NCBI GenBank assembly: GCA_015057605.1
Contig: SVDX01000005.1
Span: forward strand, 49,311 to 113,310
Length of the DNA stretch: 64,000 bases
Origin: Lachnospira sp.
Lineage (GTDB): Bacteria; Bacillota; Clostridia; Lachnospirales; Lachnospiraceae
Direction of reading: 5' to 3'
The position numbers and the translations under genes were made by a program. The notes below the pieces were generated by a model that was not told the DNA's origin, did no database searches, and saw nothing but the letters and a program-made list of their open reading frames with translations. Below, in pieces: positions 33,991-43,467 of this stretch (position 1 is the stretch's first letter; each line of letters opens with the position of its first letter).

Positions 33991-34446
33991 TTATGAAATT
34001 TTATTTAGAATAGTATCTGCATAATCGGATACTAAAGTAATACGATATGTAGTATAGTTAAATGCTTTATATGCAAGAAACACATATATTGCTAATCTTG
34101 CTAATTCAATAATAACTGTTATAAAAATGATTGGATTATCAGCGGCACCATTAATTAAGGAATTGATAATATTAGTTGGTACCTGTAAAAGGAGTCCTAA
34201 GAATCCTGTTATTATAGAAATAGCTAAGAATATTATCTGTATGATGAGTGATTGAGCAGCGTGAAATTTAACAAAATCACTATTCTTCTCAACAAATAAA
34301 ACTATTAATGGTAATGCCCAAGCCAAAAATCCAGCATATGGAATTAGTGCAAATAAAAATACGCCAGCGTACATCAATACGGCCATAATATTAGCTTTAA
34401 TATTGCCGATTGAAGAATTATGAGGCGCAAAAGAATGATTGTCCAT
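33991..34446 (-). CDS. DUF4870/Tic20-like membrane protein
   Basis: 151 residues, four hydrophobic helices. AYAGFLAWALPLIVLFVEKNSDFVKFHAAQSLIIQI is the family core, with the FHAxQS motif between helices 2 and 3 (quoted parts are separate short motifs GFLAWALPLIVLF and FVKFHAAQS). Function unknown. GGAGG precedes ATG 34446 and a promoter lies at 34483-34511. Monocistronic. Confidence 0.78.
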   Translation of the reverse strand: MDNHSFAPHNSSIGNIKANIMAVLMYAGVFLFALIPYAGFLAWALPLIVLFVEKNSDFVKFHAAQSLIIQIIFLAISIITGFLGLLLQVPTNIINSLINGAADNPIIFITVIIELARLAIYVFLAYKAFNYTTYRITLVSDYADTILNKIS

Positions 34447-34482
34447 AATGACCTCCTAAATATATGAAAATATGTTATATAG

Positions 34483-34511
34483 ATGATACGAAATTTTCTC
34501 ATTAAATGCAA
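34483..34511 (-). promoter_or_regulatory. SigA promoter for the DUF4870-like gene
   Basis: Minus strand TTGCAT (34511-34506), 17 bases, TATCAT (34488-34483). Confidence 0.6.
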
Positions 34512-34554
34512 TATAATAATAGTAGACTTTTATTAAAAACTTATAAAATAATAA

Positions 34555-34583
34555 TTGTGTATATTGTTGATAATTGGTATAAT
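34555..34583 (+). promoter_or_regulatory. extended -10 promoter for the MoxR operon
   Basis: TTGTGT (34555-34560), 17 bases, TATAAT (34578-34583) with TGG extension (34575-34577). Confidence 0.72.
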
Positions 34584-34635
34584 ATTACTAAGTGTTTTCT
34601 TGTGTGAGAGCCTTGAATAAGAAAGAAAGGGTATA

Positions 34636-35580
34636 ATGATGGAAGAATACGTAGCAAAGATTAATGAGACAATGGCAGAGATACAAAAGGTAGTTGCAGG
34701 TAAGGAGGCAGTAATTAAGAGAGTTATTACGGCTATATTGGCAGGTGGTAACATTTTACTTGATGATATCTCTGGAGTAGGTAAAACTACTTTGGCACTT
34801 GCGATAGCTAAAAGTATGTCTTTAGACTATAATAGATTACAATTTACACCGGATGTTTTGCCAACTGATATAACAGGCTTTTCAATGTATAATGCGGCAA
34901 CCGGACAGTTTGAATATAAAGAGGGTGCAATAGTTTGTAACCTTTTCTTGGCGGATGAGATTAACAGAACCTCTTCTAAGACACAGTCTGCACTTTTAGA
35001 GGTAATGGAAGAAAACAAGGTGAGTGTTGATGGCAATACTATAGAGATGAAAAAACCATTTGTGGTTATAGCAACACAAAATCCTATAGGTTCTATAGGT
35101 ACACAAAAATTGCCAGAATCACAGCTTGATAGATTTATGGTGTGTTTATCAATAGGTTACCCTAATTTAAAGAGTGAGGTTGATATTTTAAAGGGTCATA
35201 ACAGAGAAAAGCAGCTTGATAGTGTAAATGCTGTTATAACAGCAGAAGAATTATATACTATACAAAATGCGGTTAAAGAAGTGTATGCAAGCGATGAAAT
35301 ATGTGAATATGTCGCAAACATTGTATCAGCAAGCAGACAGAATAATAATGTTGAGCTTGGCATAAGCCCAAGAGGTGGTCTTGCTATATTGGCTATGGCT
35401 AAAGCAAGCGCATTTTTAAGTAATAGAAATTATGTTATTCCTAATGACATTAAGGCTGTAATAAGAGATGTTGTTTCACACAGAATAGTACTTAACCAAA
35501 GAGCCAGAATAAGCAAGGTTAGTGCAGACCAGATTATAGCAGATATTATTAAGGAGATACCGGTTCCATTGATTAAGTAA
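34636..35580 (+). CDS. MoxR-family AAA+ ATPase
   Basis: 314 residues. Walker A GVGKTT (about 47-52), Walker B LFLADEINR, the sensor region VIATQNPIGSIGTQKLPESQLDRF and a C-terminal lid with LGISPRGGLAILAMAKA are typical. Two adjacent ATGs (34636, 34639) follow AAAGG; the second is slightly better spaced. MoxR proteins are chaperone-like ATPases, usually encoded with DUF58 and transglutaminase proteins exactly as here, and act on envelope or metal-dependent complexes. First gene of the operon. Confidence 0.92.
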   Translation: MMEEYVAKINETMAEIQKVVAGKEAVIKRVITAILAGGNILLDDISGVGKTTLALAIAKSMSLDYNRLQFTPDVLPTDITGFSMYNAATGQFEYKEGAIVCNLFLADEINRTSSKTQSALLEVMEENKVSVDGNTIEMKKPFVVIATQNPIGSIGTQKLPESQLDRFMVCLSIGYPNLKSEVDILKGHNREKQLDSVNAVITAEELYTIQNAVKEVYASDEICEYVANIVSASRQNNNVELGISPRGGLAILAMAKASAFLSNRNYVIPNDIKAVIRDVVSHRIVLNQRARISKVSADQIIADIIKEIPVPLIK

Positions 35581-35593
35581 TCGGGAGGCAAAT

Positions 35594-36745
35594 ATGACTA
35601 AATATAGAATTTTGCACATTCTTATATTTGTACTGATGGTTATAGCGTATATATTTATTGAAAATCCTTATATTCCGGCGATTTTACTTACATATATATT
35701 GATGATGTTGGTTGATGGAATCATATTTTTCGTTATTAGATTAAAGGTTAAGGCAAGCATAAGATATCGTGATTATATGATTGTAAGAGGAGATGCAATA
35801 CGCTTATACCTTGATGTTTGCAATAATTCAGTATTTCCTATACCTAATTGCAAAATTAAGCTAAAGTATAAATATGAAGAAGACAATAAATATACTAAGA
35901 CTGATGCAAATTTCTTCCTGCGTGGAAAAGAAAAAAAGACAATTGACCTTGATATAGAATGTAAACATTGTGGTCATGTAATTGTAAAGGTTTTAGCAGT
36001 AACGATAGAAGATTATTTTGCATTTTTTGCAAAAAAATTTAAGAAATTTAAGGTGCATAGAGTTATGGTAGCGCCACAACCAAATATTGTTGAAAATGTT
36101 TCAGTTGTGAAAAATGATGCTGAGATGATTGATAGTGATGAATTTTCGGCTAATAAGCCTGGAAACGACCCGTTAGAGATATTTGGTATTCGTCAGTATC
36201 AGGAAGGTGACAGAATTAATAGAATACACTGGAAGCTTACAATGAAAATGCAAGAGTACATTGTTAAGGAATTCAGTCTTCCAATAAAAACTACAGATGT
36301 AATATTGATAGAACAATGTGAGTCAAATAAGGATAATATGGACGAGGTGTATGAAGCCGCTATGTCTATTTCATTATTCTTAAACAGTATAGAGCTTATA
36401 CATAATGTAGGTTACTATGATATGATTTCGGGAAATATTTTCCTTGAAAGAGTTGAAAAGACAGAGCAGTTTACAACAACAATTTCGGAGGCTTACAAGG
36501 CAAAGAAATATAAAGAGCCGGTAGTTTTGGATGTTTATAACGATGTAGTTGAAGACCGTAATAAAGGTAATATTTATTATATTACAACTAAGATAGATGA
36601 ATCACAGTTGGATTTGTTGGCTGAATTGTGTAGAAAGGTAGAGGTTTATCTTATCTACATAGGTGATAAAAATGAAAAGAATACACTGCTTGATAAATTT
36701 GAGGCAGTAGGAGTCAAATTAGATTCTATGGAGAGGATACTTTGA
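35594..36745 (+). CDS. DUF58 domain protein
   Basis: 383 residues: two N-terminal membrane helices (about 5-48), a beta-rich cytoplasmic region, then the DUF58 core with DPLEIFGIRQYQEGDRINRIHWKLTMKM (motif pieces GIRQYQEGD and INRIHWK), followed by a von Willebrand A-like C-terminal part. It is the usual partner of MoxR and transglutaminase proteins. CGGGAGG precedes ATG 35594. The stop overlaps the TTG start of the next gene. Confidence 0.88.
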   Translation: MTKYRILHILIFVLMVIAYIFIENPYIPAILLTYILMMLVDGIIFFVIRLKVKASIRYRDYMIVRGDAIRLYLDVCNNSVFPIPNCKIKLKYKYEEDNKYTKTDANFFLRGKEKKTIDLDIECKHCGHVIVKVLAVTIEDYFAFFAKKFKKFKVHRVMVAPQPNIVENVSVVKNDAEMIDSDEFSANKPGNDPLEIFGIRQYQEGDRINRIHWKLTMKMQEYIVKEFSLPIKTTDVILIEQCESNKDNMDEVYEAAMSISLFLNSIELIHNVGYYDMISGNIFLERVEKTEQFTTTISEAYKAKKYKEPVVLDVYNDVVEDRNKGNIYYITTKIDESQLDLLAELCRKVEVYLIYIGDKNEKNTLLDKFEAVGVKLDSMERIL

Positions 36746-39369
36746 AAAAAAATAAGGAATTTAGCTTTAAGATAAATGACGATACTATAAAATCGAACGT
36801 GTCTAAGGAATATATAGACGTTCCTTATTATGTGCTTGTAATAGCTACAGTATTTCTTATAAATGCGGGCTTTATAAGTACAGTTAAGGTTGCCTATGAC
36901 CTTGAAATAGCACCGAGTATTCATATATGTGCGATTTTTTGCTGTGCAACAATCGTGACACTTACAAATATTTTTGTGCATAAGGATTGGCTTAGAAAGA
37001 TAATTAAGATTTCTTTAGCAGTATTACCGTTGATACTTATGTTTAGAATTATTGTAACGGGCTTATATGACTGTATTAATAACATTTTGTTTTCTTTGGA
37101 TACAGGTCTTGTGGTTGATTTAAGCTTTGTGACAGAATATTTTAAATTTAGCGAAAAGTATGATGCGCAGGATTATTTTTGGTTGTATGTAATGCTTGTT
37201 ACAACACTTATTATGACAAGCAAAATGCTTGCTACAAAGGTACCGTATTTTATTATGCATTTGCAGTTTGCCATTATTGTAGTATCTATTGTTATTGGAA
37301 TAGATATATCATTTTTTGGGACGATGGTTTATGCAGCGGTTTCAATTGCATTTCTTATAATTCGAAGTCGTTTGATTATGAAGGAAACGACAGGGTATGT
37401 AATTGTGGCAATAATTGCAGGAATTATAATAGCATCGTCGTTAGTTTCAAGGGCAATAGTTGGTAAAGAACATGAAAAACCAGCATTTGTTATTGCATTG
37501 CAGGAAAAAATTTATGATCTTAATTTAGGAAAGCTATACTCAAGCTTAGTGGGTGAAAAACGTGGTCAATTAAATCCTGATGGTCCTAAACAGACTGGTG
37601 AAGTATTATTTTTGGTACAAATGGAAAAAATATCAGAGCCATTGTATTTAAAGTCATATGTGGGTAACAGATATACCTCTACTGGTTGGACGGATACAGA
37701 ATATTTGTACACAAAATCTGACTATAAGAGTATGCGTGAAAAGCTTGTTAGTACAGATTTTAAGCCACACACAATGCAAAGTGAATTTTACAGGCTTATA
37801 AAAAAGAAGGATGATTACATTTATGCAACCGGCTTTACCTCAATTAAAGCATTTAGTAATAGCTATGGTGAAGGAAGTATGAATGTATATAAGCTAAATG
37901 ATAGTGTGGATTATATTATATATCCATATGATGCACATTTAGACAATTTTTCATTTAATACTGACATGCAGCCATATGCTCCGGATATTACTGAGTATAC
38001 AATAAAAAGAACTCATATAAATAAAAAGAGTTTTGGCACGGTAAGTGGTTATCTTGAGGCTGTGGAGGCATTAAGACAATTAGGTGATTCAAGCACCTAT
38101 GAGCAATATTTTGGACCAGAAAAAAGCTATCGAAGATTTGTATATGATGAATATACTACTATGCCAAATGGCGTTTTAGAGGATGTACAAAAGGCATGCA
38201 AAGGCTATGACTTTGATTCGTATGAAGAAATTGCAGAGTTTACGGACAAATTGCAGGCATATTTTACGGAAAATTATTTTTATTCATTGAAACCTGGGGA
38301 GGCACCTAAAGGTAAAAATGAGTTAGAATATTTCTTATATGAAAATAAAAGAGGCTACTGCGTATATTTTGCCACTGCTGCGACTCTTATATACAGAGCA
38401 GCAGGAGTTCCGGCAAGATATGTAGAAGGCTATTTGGTTTTGCCGGAAGATATTGGTGAATATGCGATTTCTTACTCGCAGGAAATGAGCATCAATGGGG
38501 AACAAAACTATTACAATTATAATCTTTATAATGTAGAGATTACAGACTATATGGCTCATGCGTGGGTTGAAATATATATTGATGGTTATGGGTGGCTACC
38601 AATTGAAGTAACACCTTCAGCATATGAAAGACCAAATATAGAAAAGCCAACACAGGAACCTACAACTCAACCAGTAACAGAGGAGCCTACAACAGAGGAG
38701 CCTACAACACAAGAACCAACAACAAAGGAAGAAGAAACATCTTCTAATGAAGAGACGACAACAAAAGAAGAGGAGACCTCTTCTAATGAGGAGCCTACAA
38801 GCAAAGAACAGGTAACAGAACCTACAAGCGAAGAACCATCAACGCAAGAGCAGATAACTACACAGGCATCAGAACTTTTAGGTGAAGACGGGGATGATGG
38901 TGACAGCGTTGGAAATGCTGTTAAGAAATCACGATTGCAGATATACGTAATACTATTGATGCTCTTAATTGTTAGTGCGCTGCTTATTATTTTTATAAGG
39001 CATGGCTATTATTCTTACAAGAGACTTAGAATGTTAAAGGCTGAAATAACAAATGCAGATAAGCAAAAGATAATCGATATGTATGAATATTTAGAAGAGC
39101 TTTTGGCATATATAGAGCTTGCTAAGGAAAAGGATATGTCCTATAAGGTGTATGCAAGACATCTTAAAGAACATTGTTCTTACACAAATGTTGTAGATTT
39201 CAAGGCTATGATAGATTTGGCAGTATATGCAAAATTTAGTGAGTCAGCACAAATTGATGTAAAGGCTGCAGAAATGTTTAGGGACAATTTATTAAAGCTT
39301 AGAGCAGCAATATATGAAGACTTAAAATGGTATAGAAAAGTGTCATTTACATTTATTAATAACTTATAA
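36742..39369 (+). CDS. TgpA-like membrane transglutaminase
   Basis: 875 residues. TTG 36742 is the start, overlapping the DUF58 stop (TTGA). About six N-terminal helices (to about 240) lead to an outer transglutaminase/protease-like domain with Cys540 (RGYCVYFATAATLIYRAAGVP), His606 (AHAWVEIYIDGYGWLP) and, where Asp is usual, Glu in PIEVTPS. A Thr/Glu/Pro-rich linker of repeated EEPTT and KEEETSSNEE units (about 640-715) follows, then one helix and a cytoplasmic DUF4129-like tail. It probably processes or cross-links surface proteins together with MoxR and DUF58; the target is unknown. Confidence 0.88.
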   Translation: MKKNKEFSFKINDDTIKSNVSKEYIDVPYYVLVIATVFLINAGFISTVKVAYDLEIAPSIHICAIFCCATIVTLTNIFVHKDWLRKIIKISLAVLPLILMFRIIVTGLYDCINNILFSLDTGLVVDLSFVTEYFKFSEKYDAQDYFWLYVMLVTTLIMTSKMLATKVPYFIMHLQFAIIVVSIVIGIDISFFGTMVYAAVSIAFLIIRSRLIMKETTGYVIVAIIAGIIIASSLVSRAIVGKEHEKPAFVIALQEKIYDLNLGKLYSSLVGEKRGQLNPDGPKQTGEVLFLVQMEKISEPLYLKSYVGNRYTSTGWTDTEYLYTKSDYKSMREKLVSTDFKPHTMQSEFYRLIKKKDDYIYATGFTSIKAFSNSYGEGSMNVYKLNDSVDYIIYPYDAHLDNFSFNTDMQPYAPDITEYTIKRTHINKKSFGTVSGYLEAVEALRQLGDSSTYEQYFGPEKSYRRFVYDEYTTMPNGVLEDVQKACKGYDFDSYEEIAEFTDKLQAYFTENYFYSLKPGEAPKGKNELEYFLYENKRGYCVYFATAATLIYRAAGVPARYVEGYLVLPEDIGEYAISYSQEMSINGEQNYYNYNLYNVEITDYMAHAWVEIYIDGYGWLPIEVTPSAYERPNIEKPTQEPTTQPVTEEPTTEEPTTQEPTTKEEETSSNEETTTKEEETSSNEEPTSKEQVTEPTSEEPSTQEQITTQASELLGEDGDDGDSVGNAVKKSRLQIYVILLMLLIVSALLIIFIRHGYYSYKRLRMLKAEITNADKQKIIDMYEYLEELLAYIELAKEKDMSYKVYARHLKEHCSYTNVVDFKAMIDLAVYAKFSESAQIDVKAAEMFRDNLLKLRAAIYEDLKWYRKVSFTFINNL

Positions 39370-39393
39370 TACCATTGTTATTAGGAGGCAACT

Positions 39394-40896
39394 ATGAAAA
39401 AATGTTTAAGTATTGTTCTGGGAGTAATTATAAGTATGATACTTATGGGAACCGTTACTGTAAATGCTAAGGATGCGCAAGGTAACGTAATTATAGTTTT
39501 AGACCCGGGACATAGTGCTACTGACGGAGGCGCAGTTAATTCAAAAACTGGACTTACTGAGACAGAAGTAGTCTGGGAAATAGCAGATTCGTTAAAGACA
39601 GAGCTTGAGACGTATGATGGAATAAAGGTATATCTTACAAGAACAAAGGATGGTAACTATTATCAAAGCGGATGGCTTACAGGAAGAAGTTATGTAGTTA
39701 GAGACGGTATAGATGGAAAGGTCGATTTCTTTATAAGCCTTCATATGAATAGCAGTACCGCAGCGGATGAACCATATGTAGCAGGTTCTTATGTATATGC
39801 TTCAGTTCATAAGGATCATAAGACCGCTTCTACAGATTTAGCAAATCGTATAATCAATAATTTAAAAAATGATATCGGTATTATCAACAAGCCAAAGGGT
39901 GCTTCATATAAGCATTCCACAATAGCAGAAGGGTATGATTACTATACAGTAATGGAAAACTGCACATTTTGGGGTGTTACACCTATATTAATTGAGCATT
40001 GCTTTATTAATAAAGCTGATGAAGTGTTATTTGTATCAGACGGTGGCAAGCATGTTAACAAGGAAAAGATTAATAAAATAGCTTTATCAGAGGCAAATGC
40101 AATAGTAGATTATTTTAATCTTGAAAAGCGTGTAGTAGAAGCAACAGAAGCAGGAAACAATAGTGTGACACTTGAAAAAAGCTATGGATTTTTAGTGAAA
40201 ACAAAAAAAGAGCTTGCCACTAATCCTAATTACACATCAAGTAATACATCAGTAGCGGTTGTGGATGCTAACGGAAAGGTGACTGCAGTTGGAAGTGGCA
40301 GTGCCGAAATATCTGTGAAATTTGCAGATGGTACAACAGGAAAATGTACAGTTAATGTAAATGAGCCTACAATCATAAAGATAGCAGCACAGTACGAAAA
40401 ATATTATTTAACATACCTTTCGCAATTAAAGAGCTTTGATTTAAATTCAAAGCTTAGAGTAAAAGCAGTATATAGCGATGGAACGGTTAAAGAGGTAACT
40501 CCAACACATGTAAGTATGAATCCATGGGTTGAGGGAATAAATGAAGTAAGAGTAAGATATAATGATTACATTACAAATGTAAGAGTACATTATAAGCCAG
40601 CTAACTGGGTACAAGGAACTTTAGTAAATTCTGAAACGGAGCTTCCAACAGGAGCGCAAGACACATGGCAGGAGCCAACAAGCGAGCCGGAAACCAAGGT
40701 GGAACCAACAAAAGAACAATCTCCTACTTTAAAAGCTTCGGATACAGGAAATGTTAAGAAAAAGGATAATAATCAATTCCTTAAAGTGATTATTATTTTA
40801 TTTGTGATATTACTTGTACTTGCAATAATTTTACTTGTATTAAAATATATTCAGGTAGTGCAACAAAGAAATAGGAGAAGAAGACGCAGAAGATAG
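39394..40896 (+). CDS. Membrane-anchored N-acetylmuramoyl-L-alanine amidase with Big_2-like domain
   Basis: 500 residues. Signal peptide (1-26); Amidase_3 domain (about 30-245) with zinc ligands in LDPGHSATDGG, TETEVVWE and ISLHMNS and the catalytic Glu in LIEHCF; a Big_2-like domain (about 265-330, NTSVAVVDANGKVTAVGSG); a further beta domain; a Pro/Thr/Glu linker; a membrane helix (about 463-488) and a C-terminal run of Arg residues. It cuts the amide between MurNAc and the stem peptide at the cell surface. TTAGGAGG precedes ATG 39394. It is 24 bases after the transglutaminase gene, so probably in the same operon. Confidence 0.92.
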   Translation: MKKCLSIVLGVIISMILMGTVTVNAKDAQGNVIIVLDPGHSATDGGAVNSKTGLTETEVVWEIADSLKTELETYDGIKVYLTRTKDGNYYQSGWLTGRSYVVRDGIDGKVDFFISLHMNSSTAADEPYVAGSYVYASVHKDHKTASTDLANRIINNLKNDIGIINKPKGASYKHSTIAEGYDYYTVMENCTFWGVTPILIEHCFINKADEVLFVSDGGKHVNKEKINKIALSEANAIVDYFNLEKRVVEATEAGNNSVTLEKSYGFLVKTKKELATNPNYTSSNTSVAVVDANGKVTAVGSGSAEISVKFADGTTGKCTVNVNEPTIIKIAAQYEKYYLTYLSQLKSFDLNSKLRVKAVYSDGTVKEVTPTHVSMNPWVEGINEVRVRYNDYITNVRVHYKPANWVQGTLVNSETELPTGAQDTWQEPTSEPETKVEPTKEQSPTLKASDTGNVKKKDNNQFLKVIIILFVILLVLAIILLVLKYIQVVQQRNRRRRRRR

Positions 40897-40910
40897 GGAC
40901 GGTGATTACT

Positions 40911-42512
40911 ATGCAAATTACATTTTTAGGAGCAAATCATGAAGTTACAGGAAGCTGCCATTATTTAAATGTGGCAGGTAAAAATATTTTAATAGACTGT
41001 GGTATGGAGCAGGGAACAGATGTATATGAAAATCAAAGTATACCGGTTAATCCAGTGGAGGTAGATTATGTGTTGCTTACACATGCACATATTGACCATT
41101 CGGGTCTTATTCCATTACTATATGTTAATGGATTTAGAGGACAAATATATACTACAGAAGCAACCTGTGACTTGTGCAATATAATGCTTCGTGATAGTGC
41201 TCACATTCAGATGTTTGAAGCAGAATGGCGTAACAGAAAGGCAAAAAGATCAGGCTATGCGGAATTTGTGCCTTTATATGATATGGAGGCAGTTGAGGCA
41301 GTTCTAAAGCATTTTGTACCATGCGAATATGATACTCAAATAGCGTTAGATGACGGAATAACAATAAGATTTACAGATGTAGGTCATTTACTTGGCTCTG
41401 CAAGCATAGAAATATGGGTAAAAGAAAATTCATTTAGCAAAAAAATTGTATTTTCGGGTGATATCGGTAACCTTGAAAGACCTTTAATCAGAAATCCAAA
41501 GTACATCAAGGAAGCTGATTATGTAATTATGGAATCAACCTATGGCAATAGAATTCATAAAGCGGTTCCTAATTATGAGGTTGAATTAGCAAATATAATC
41601 AAAAGAACCTTTGACAGAGGCGGCAACGTAGTAATTCCTGCATTTGCAGTTGGAAGAACACAAGAAATGCTTTACTACATACAGAAGATAAAGAGAGGTA
41701 ATCTCGTACCAGAATATGCAGATTTTGAAGTATATGTAGATAGCCCATTAGCCGTTGAAGCAACAAATATTTTCAACAGAAATATTGATAATTGCTTTGA
41801 TGAGGAAGCATTAGAAATGATTCGAAAAGGCATCAATCCAATTAAGTTTCCAGGCTTGAAGCTTTCGATTACATCATCTGATTCAAAAGCTATTAATTAC
41901 AGCAACAATTCAAAGGTAATCATTTCTGCTTCAGGTATGTGTGAAGCCGGTAGAATAAGACATCATTTAAAGCATAACTTGTGGAGACCGGAATCGACTA
42001 TTTTGTTCGTAGGCTACCAATCAACGGCAACATTGGGAAGAGCTTTGTTGGATGGTGCAAAACAGGTTAAGCTTTTTGCTGAAACTATTGAAGTCAGAGC
42101 AGAAATTACTACTCTTGACGGAGTAAGCGGTCACGCAGATAAAAATGGACTTATACAGTGGTTACAGGCATTTGAAAAGAAACCAAAGAAGGTGTTTGTT
42201 GTACACGGAGAAGACAGTGTATGCGAAGAATTTGCAGAATGTTTAAGAACAGAGTACAATTATAATGTTGAGGCGCCATATACAGGAGCAACCTACGACC
42301 TCATTTCAAATGAATGTCTGGTAGTAGGAAATACTCAAAAGAAGGAAAGAAGAAAGAATAAACCGAAACGAACAAATGAGGTTTATGAAAGATTGTTGGC
42401 AGCAGGTCGAAGACTTATGGCAGTTATTGCACATAACCAGCATGGAGCTAATAAAGACCTTGCAAAATTTGCGGATCAAATTGATGCGCTATCGGATAAG
42501 TGGGATAGGTAG
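40911..42512 (+). CDS. Metallo-beta-lactamase/beta-CASP RNA-processing nuclease
   Basis: 533 residues. ATG 40911 gives MQITFLGANHEVTGSCHYL, the usual family start; an in-frame GTG at 40902 is less likely. The zinc motif LTHAHIDHSGL, the second ligand region VGHLLGSAS and FSGDIGN, the beta-CASP motifs VIPAFAVGRTQEMLY, ISASGMCEAGRIRHHL and GVSGHADKNGL are all intact. Members are YsnF/TTHA0252-like RNases. The C-terminus (from about 465) carries a basic segment KKERRKNKPKR. The role is RNA turnover or maturation in the cytoplasm. Confidence 0.9.
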   Translation: MQITFLGANHEVTGSCHYLNVAGKNILIDCGMEQGTDVYENQSIPVNPVEVDYVLLTHAHIDHSGLIPLLYVNGFRGQIYTTEATCDLCNIMLRDSAHIQMFEAEWRNRKAKRSGYAEFVPLYDMEAVEAVLKHFVPCEYDTQIALDDGITIRFTDVGHLLGSASIEIWVKENSFSKKIVFSGDIGNLERPLIRNPKYIKEADYVIMESTYGNRIHKAVPNYEVELANIIKRTFDRGGNVVIPAFAVGRTQEMLYYIQKIKRGNLVPEYADFEVYVDSPLAVEATNIFNRNIDNCFDEEALEMIRKGINPIKFPGLKLSITSSDSKAINYSNNSKVIISASGMCEAGRIRHHLKHNLWRPESTILFVGYQSTATLGRALLDGAKQVKLFAETIEVRAEITTLDGVSGHADKNGLIQWLQAFEKKPKKVFVVHGEDSVCEEFAECLRTEYNYNVEAPYTGATYDLISNECLVVGNTQKKERRKNKPKRTNEVYERLLAAGRRLMAVIAHNQHGANKDLAKFADQIDALSDKWDR

Positions 42513-42520
42513 GTGTTATA

Positions 42521-43408
42521 GTGAAAAGGATGTTGTTTGTATATAATCCAAACTCAGGAAAGGCTCAGATAAAGAATCATTTATTTGATATAGTAAGAAT
42601 TTTTTCTGATGGTGGTTATGATGTTACAGTATATCCAACAAAATTTTCAAAAGACGGATATAATAAGGTGATTGAAAATGAAGGAAAATATGATATCATA
42701 GCATGTAGCGGCGGAGACGGAACACTTAATGAAGTTGTGTCTGCGATGATGGAATACAAAGAAAAGCTTCCAATCGGATACATTCCAAGTGGTTCAACCA
42801 ATGATTTTGCAGTGTCTTTGGGTATTCCAAAGAATATGCAAAATGCCGCATTACATATTGTAACGGGACATCAAAAATCATGCGATGTTGGTATGTTTAA
42901 CGGCAGATATTTTAACTACATTGCAGGCGTCGGTGCATTTACAGAGGTGTCTTACGATACCTCACAGGGTTTGAAAAATATGTTTGGACATCAGGCATAC
43001 ATATTAGAGTCAGTAAAAAGTATTCCTAATATTAAACCATTTAGAATGACCATAGAAACAGAGTATGGAATAGAAGAAGATGAATTTTTATATGGTATGA
43101 TAAGCAATGCGACTACCATTGCTGGAATAAAAAGACTTGCCGGTAAAGATGTAATAATGAACGATGGATACTTTGAGCTTACATTTGTAAGAAAGACATT
43201 TAATCCAATAGACGTACAAAGTGCTCTTACAGACTTTATAAGTGGAAATAGAACCTCAAAGGCGATATACAGTACAAAGGTTAAGAAGGTAAAATTAACT
43301 TCAGACAGAGATTTACCATGGGTATTAGATGGTGAATACGGCGGATTGCAAAGAGAGGTTGCCATAGAAGTAAAAGAAAAAGCATACGATATATTAGTGA
43401 CAAAATAA
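42521..43408 (+). CDS. Diacylglycerol/lipid kinase (YegS/DgkB family)
   Basis: 295 residues. GTG 42521 is chosen because AGGTAGGTG precedes it at 7 bases and homologues start M(K)RMLFVYNP. The nucleotide motif CSGGDGTLNEVV, GYIPSGSTNDFAVSLGIP and the C-terminal DGEYGG are diagnostic of the DAGK catalytic family. It phosphorylates diacylglycerol or a related lipid at the membrane. It follows the nuclease gene by 8 bases and ends the operon before a strong terminator. Confidence 0.9.
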   Translation: MKRMLFVYNPNSGKAQIKNHLFDIVRIFSDGGYDVTVYPTKFSKDGYNKVIENEGKYDIIACSGGDGTLNEVVSAMMEYKEKLPIGYIPSGSTNDFAVSLGIPKNMQNAALHIVTGHQKSCDVGMFNGRYFNYIAGVGAFTEVSYDTSQGLKNMFGHQAYILESVKSIPNIKPFRMTIETEYGIEEDEFLYGMISNATTIAGIKRLAGKDVIMNDGYFELTFVRKTFNPIDVQSALTDFISGNRTSKAIYSTKVKKVKLTSDRDLPWVLDGEYGGLQREVAIEVKEKAYDILVTK

Positions 43409-43444
43409 AAATAATCTCGCATTGTAAAGTGCGAGATTATTTTT
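43407..43444. terminator. bidirectional terminator
   Basis: Perfect 15-bp stem (43407-43421 with 43430-43444), 8-base loop, A- and T-runs on the flanks. Confidence 0.9.
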
Positions 43445-43467
43445 TGTTCAATTTGTTACTCAAAAAA

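Noticed and set aside
38643..38870. EEPTT / KEEETSSNEE coding repeats as a CRISPR-like or mobile repeat
   Set aside because: They are in frame and encode a low-complexity linker between the outer domain and the last helix of the transglutaminase protein.
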